This document shows, piece by piece, positions 6,438 to 8,378 of a DNA stretch of 8,378 nt (within the stretch, counting starts at the first letter, position 1; every line of letters begins with the position of its first letter). The DNA is from Dehalococcoidales bacterium. Its GTDB lineage: Bacteria; Chloroflexota; Dehalococcoidia; Dehalococcoidales; RBG-16-60-22. Below the pieces are notes generated by a model. The model saw only the letters and a program-made list of their open reading frames with translations. It searched no databases and was not told the origin of the DNA. The translations under genes and the position numbers were made by a program. The stretch is taken from the NCBI GenBank assembly GCA_030603605.1, contig JAUVXN010000052.1, positions 1-8,378 on the forward strand. The letters are read 5' to 3'.

Positions 6438-7139
6438 ATGGCAGTGAAGCAAGCTCAAGTGATGGTAGTTACTCCGCATCCAGATGATGCTGAATTCGGT
6501 GTTGCCGGCACTGTGGCTCGCTGGGTTAAGGAAGGGAAGGATGTTATTTACGTGGTGTGTGCCAATGGTGATAAAGGCACCAGTGATATTAATATGAAGC
6601 CGGAGAAACTGGTGAAGATTCGTGAGCAGGAACAACTGGCTGCCGCCAGGCTGTTGGGGGTGAGGGAGGTCATATTCCTGCGCCATTCCGACCAGAGTTT
6701 GGAAGATACTCCTGAGTTCAGGAAGGAGATTGTGCGCCTGATAAGGATGTACCGACCGGATACAGTGGTAACTGCTGACCCTTACCGACGTTATATCTGG
6801 CACCGTGACCATCGCATTGTTGGGCAGGTTACGTTGGATGCTATTTTTCCCTATGCAAGAGACCATCTTGCTTACCCGGATTTGCTGGAAGAAGGGCTTC
6901 AACCTCACAAAGTTAAAGAAGTCTTGCTCTGGGCGGCACCTGAGGATATAAATTATCGCTCGGATATCACCAATACTTTCGATACCAAGCTGGCGGCTCT
7001 GCGTTGCCATGAGAGTCAGGTAGGGAATAACCAGCTCCCTGATCTTGAAAATTGGTTGAAGCAGCGGGCTAAAAAGATGGCTGAGGGACAGGATTTTGAA
7101 TTAGCTGAGGCTTTCCATCGAGTAGAAATAACCTGGTAA
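6438..7139 (+). CDS. LmbE/PIG-L family zinc deacetylase (MshB/BshB superfamily)
   Basis: A 233-residue cytoplasmic metalloenzyme predicted to remove an N-acetyl group from an N-acetylglucosamine-type sugar. The signature PHPDDAE (13-19) provides the first zinc ligands (His14, Asp17) and the catalytic base position (Asp16); the second motif HRDHR (122-126) provides the third ligand, His125. ANGDKGTSD (42-50) and IREQEQLAAARLLGV (61-75) are the usual helix and loop of the fold. Relatives include MshB (mycothiol), BshB (bacillithiol), PIG-L (GPI anchors) and chitobiose or teicoplanin deacetylases; sequence alone does not separate them, but the MshA-like and MshD-like neighbours favour a sugar-thiol or aminosugar conjugate. 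AGGAAG (6427-6432) lies five bases before the ATG. The gene diverges from the tandem GNAT gene through a shared promoter and converges on the MBL gene with a nine-base gap. Confidence 0.9.
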   Translation: MAVKQAQVMVVTPHPDDAEFGVAGTVARWVKEGKDVIYVVCANGDKGTSDINMKPEKLVKIREQEQLAAARLLGVREVIFLRHSDQSLEDTPEFRKEIVRLIRMYRPDTVVTADPYRRYIWHRDHRIVGQVTLDAIFPYARDHLAYPDLLEEGLQPHKVKEVLLWAAPEDINYRSDITNTFDTKLAALRCHESQVGNNQLPDLENWLKQRAKKMAEGQDFELAEAFHRVEITW

Positions 7140-7148
7140 TTCAATCCT

Positions 7149-7790
7149 CTAGGATGAAAGCCAGAGTACATCTCCATAGAGGTCAGGGTGGTGAGGTCGG
7201 GTGGCAAAGACGGCAAATCCATCTTTCTCTTTCTTTAATACTGCAGCATCACCATGGCCGGGATATACCTGCGTATCATCATCCAGTACAAAAATCTTGC
7301 TGGTTATGGATTCGATTATCTGCTGCAAATCAGCTGGCGACCATGTCTTGCCCGGGCCGCCGGGAAAGATAGTGTCTCCGGATAGCAAATATTTTCCGGT
7401 CTTGAAACACAGGCTGCCAGGGGTATGACCTGGCGTATGCAATACTTCAAGCCTGATATTTCCGAACGATACTATATCGCCGTCATTTAGCTGGATTTCC
7501 GGTGGCGGAGACAAAGTCATGCCATCTGCGGCGTGGGCGGCTAGGGGGATTCTCAGCTTGGGCCGTAGTTCGGAAAGGGCACCGATATGGTCTATATGGT
7601 TATGGGTCAGCAATATATATCTAGGGTTGGTACTCTCTAATATGTCGGCGATTTTACTTGCTTCGGCGGGAGCATCTACCAGCACACTATCCCCGGTTTG
7701 CCGGCAGGTTAGCACGTAGGTGTTGGTGCCAAAGGGTCCTAATTGAAGCCTCTCTATCTGAAGATTGTCGTCTCTTATCAGAACTGCCAT
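7149..7790 (-). CDS. Metallo-beta-lactamase-fold hydrolase, glyoxalase II-like
   Basis: A 213-residue MBL-fold protein with a complete dinuclear metal site: HNHIDH (63-68), His122 in HTPGHTPGS, Asp139 in SGDTIF and His179 in YPGHG. The length and the GTNTYVL start match the glyoxalase-II/YcbL group, which hydrolyses thioesters such as S-lactoyl-thiols or acts on related thiol adducts; no RNase- or persulfide-dioxygenase-specific feature stands out. The substrate is unknown. If the neighbours make a low-molecular-weight thiol, a thiol-ester hydrolase would be a natural companion, but that is inference. GAGGG (minus, 7801-7797) lies six bases before the ATG. It converges on the deacetylase gene with only nine bases between stops and diverges from the HIT gene across about 150 bases. 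Confidence 0.9.
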   Translation of the reverse strand: MAVLIRDDNLQIERLQLGPFGTNTYVLTCRQTGDSVLVDAPAEASKIADILESTNPRYILLTHNHIDHIGALSELRPKLRIPLAAHAADGMTLSPPPEIQLNDGDIVSFGNIRLEVLHTPGHTPGSLCFKTGKYLLSGDTIFPGGPGKTWSPADLQQIIESITSKIFVLDDDTQVYPGHGDAAVLKKEKDGFAVFATRPHHPDLYGDVLWLSS

Positions 7791-7831
7791 TTTTCGCCCT
7801 CATTAATCGGGTGGTCTGTCCTCTTTTCTAT

Positions 7832-7861
7832 AACATATAGCTTACTGGATGCTGATAACAA
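7832..7861 (-). promoter_or_regulatory. Possible promoter of the MBL hydrolase gene
   Basis: On the minus strand, TTGTTA (7861-7856), an 18-base spacer and TATGTT (7837-7832). Each hexamer matches at about 4 of 6 positions. The predicted start is near 7825, giving a leader of about 35 bases that carries the GAGGG site. An overlapping TATATG with a 16-base spacer is an equal alternative. Confidence 0.28.
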
Positions 7862-7884
7862 CGGTCAATACTTACGCTTCCTCA

Positions 7885-7913
7885 TTGACGCCTGACTGTT
7901 AGCCGATTAAAAT
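7885..7913 (+). promoter_or_regulatory. Sigma70-type promoter of the HIT gene
   Basis: TTGACG (7885-7890), exactly 17 bases, then TAAAAT (7908-7913); both hexamers match the consensus at 5 of 6 positions. The transcript would start near 7920, about 22 bases before the ATG and just ahead of the Shine-Dalgarno AAAGGAG (7929-7935). The -35 overlaps the right arm of the inverted repeat GTCAAT (7864-7869) N14 ATTGAC (7884-7889), which may be an operator or chance. Confidence 0.55.
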
Positions 7914-7941
7914 AACATAAGCGACCGGAAAGGAGAGCGAT

Positions 7942-8378
7942 ATGGAGCGAATGTGGGCACCATGGCGAATACAATATATCCAGATGAAGAAACCAGAGGG
8001 ATGTATTTTGTGTGAGAAACCCAAGCAAAATAAAGATGCTCTGAATTATATCTTGTATCGGGGAGATAAAAACTTCATCATTTTGAATGCGTATCCTTAC
8101 AACCCGGGTCACCTGATGGTGACTCCCTATCGACATGTAGCTAACCTGGAAGAGCTGACTGAAGAAGAACGAGGCGAGCATTTTGAGATGGTTAGCCGGA
8201 GTATCAAGGTTCTGAGGCAGGTAATTAACCCCGGCGGCTTCAATATCGGCATAAATGCAGGCAAGGTGGCCGGAGCGGGCATAGACGAGCATTTTCATAC
8301 CCATATTGTGCCCCGGTGGCAAGGCGATACTAACTTTATGGCGGTGCTGGCTGATATAAGGGTAGTGCCTGAAGCTCT
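7942..8378 (+). CDS. HIT-family nucleotide hydrolase/phosphorylase, 5' part (runs off window)
   Basis: The first 145 residues of a histidine-triad protein; the usual length is about 160-170, so only some 20 residues are missing. It opens with MWAPWR (4-9), typical of the AP4A-phosphorylase-like HIT branch, has a CILC zinc-type pair (Cys21, Cys24), NPGHLMV (54-60) and the catalytic triad motif HFHTHIV (117-123) followed by PRW. The central triad histidine, His119, should form the nucleotidyl intermediate. Relatives cleave diadenosine tetraphosphate or adenylylated small molecules. The ATG is supported by AAAGGAG (7929-7935) six bases upstream and by a good promoter. ATG at residue 4 is a less likely start because it leaves the Shine-Dalgarno too far away. 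Confidence 0.93.
   Translation, partial: MERMWAPWRIQYIQMKKPEGCILCEKPKQNKDALNYILYRGDKNFIILNAYPYNPGHLMVTPYRHVANLEELTEEERGEHFEMVSRSIKVLRQVINPGGFNIGINAGKVAGAGIDEHFHTHIVPRWQGDTNFMAVLADIRVVPEA

Noticed and set aside
6420..7010. Long minus-strand ORF (196 codons) opposite the deacetylase gene
   Set aside because: The plus strand carries a deacetylase with all catalytic motifs; the antisense product shows no family features and is a codon-structure shadow.
7882..8322. Minus-strand ORF (146 codons) opposite the HIT gene
   Set aside because: It overlaps the promoter and most of a clear HIT protein; the product has no recognisable domain.

Overview
The window looks like a chromosomal segment of an anaerobic bacterium, most plausibly Chloroflexota (Dehalococcoidia-like). 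The grounds are moderate GC with ordinary sigma70-like promoters, PflX-type and LmbE-type proteins of a style common in that group, and a hairpin-rich dispersed-type repeat of a kind I associate with those genomes. This placement is inference; no rRNA or other decisive marker is present.

Region 1 (1-2684, plus strand) is a compact run of three genes: the 3' part of gltX (glutamyl-tRNA synthetase, cut by the window start), a short two-helix NfeD-domain membrane protein, and a PflX/COG1313-type radical SAM protein. The last is split by a single extra G at 2003/2004. Both halves match one continuous family member, so it is either a very young pseudogene or a consensus error.

Region 2 (2685-3195) has no large gene. 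It holds a possible terminator, an untracked 37-codon lysine-rich minus-strand ORF with its own promoter-like sequence and a Shine-Dalgarno, an inverted repeat over that promoter, and a ~212-bp element made of five hairpins with imperfect terminal inverted repeats.

Region 3 (3196-7790) is the interesting part. It contains a CelD/FemAB-like GNAT-fold protein and an MshA-like GT4 glycosyltransferase (plus strand), a tandem two-domain GNAT resembling mycothiol synthase MshD (minus), an LmbE/PIG-L deacetylase of the MshB/BshB superfamily (plus), and a glyoxalase-II-like metallo-beta-lactamase-fold hydrolase (minus). Glycosyltransfer, N-deacetylation and N-acetylation are three of the four enzymatic steps of mycothiol-type sugar-thiol synthesis. 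The cysteine ligase (MshC or BshC) is not in the window, but an amino-acyl/acyl transferase-like protein sits next to the glycosyltransferase. The genes alternate strand, with 2-bp and 9-bp tail-to-tail gaps, and one divergent pair is separated by a mirror-image promoter.

Region 4 (7791-8378) has a good sigma70-type promoter driving a HIT-family nucleotide hydrolase/phosphorylase that runs off the right edge. No CRISPR, tRNA, rRNA or transposase gene was found.
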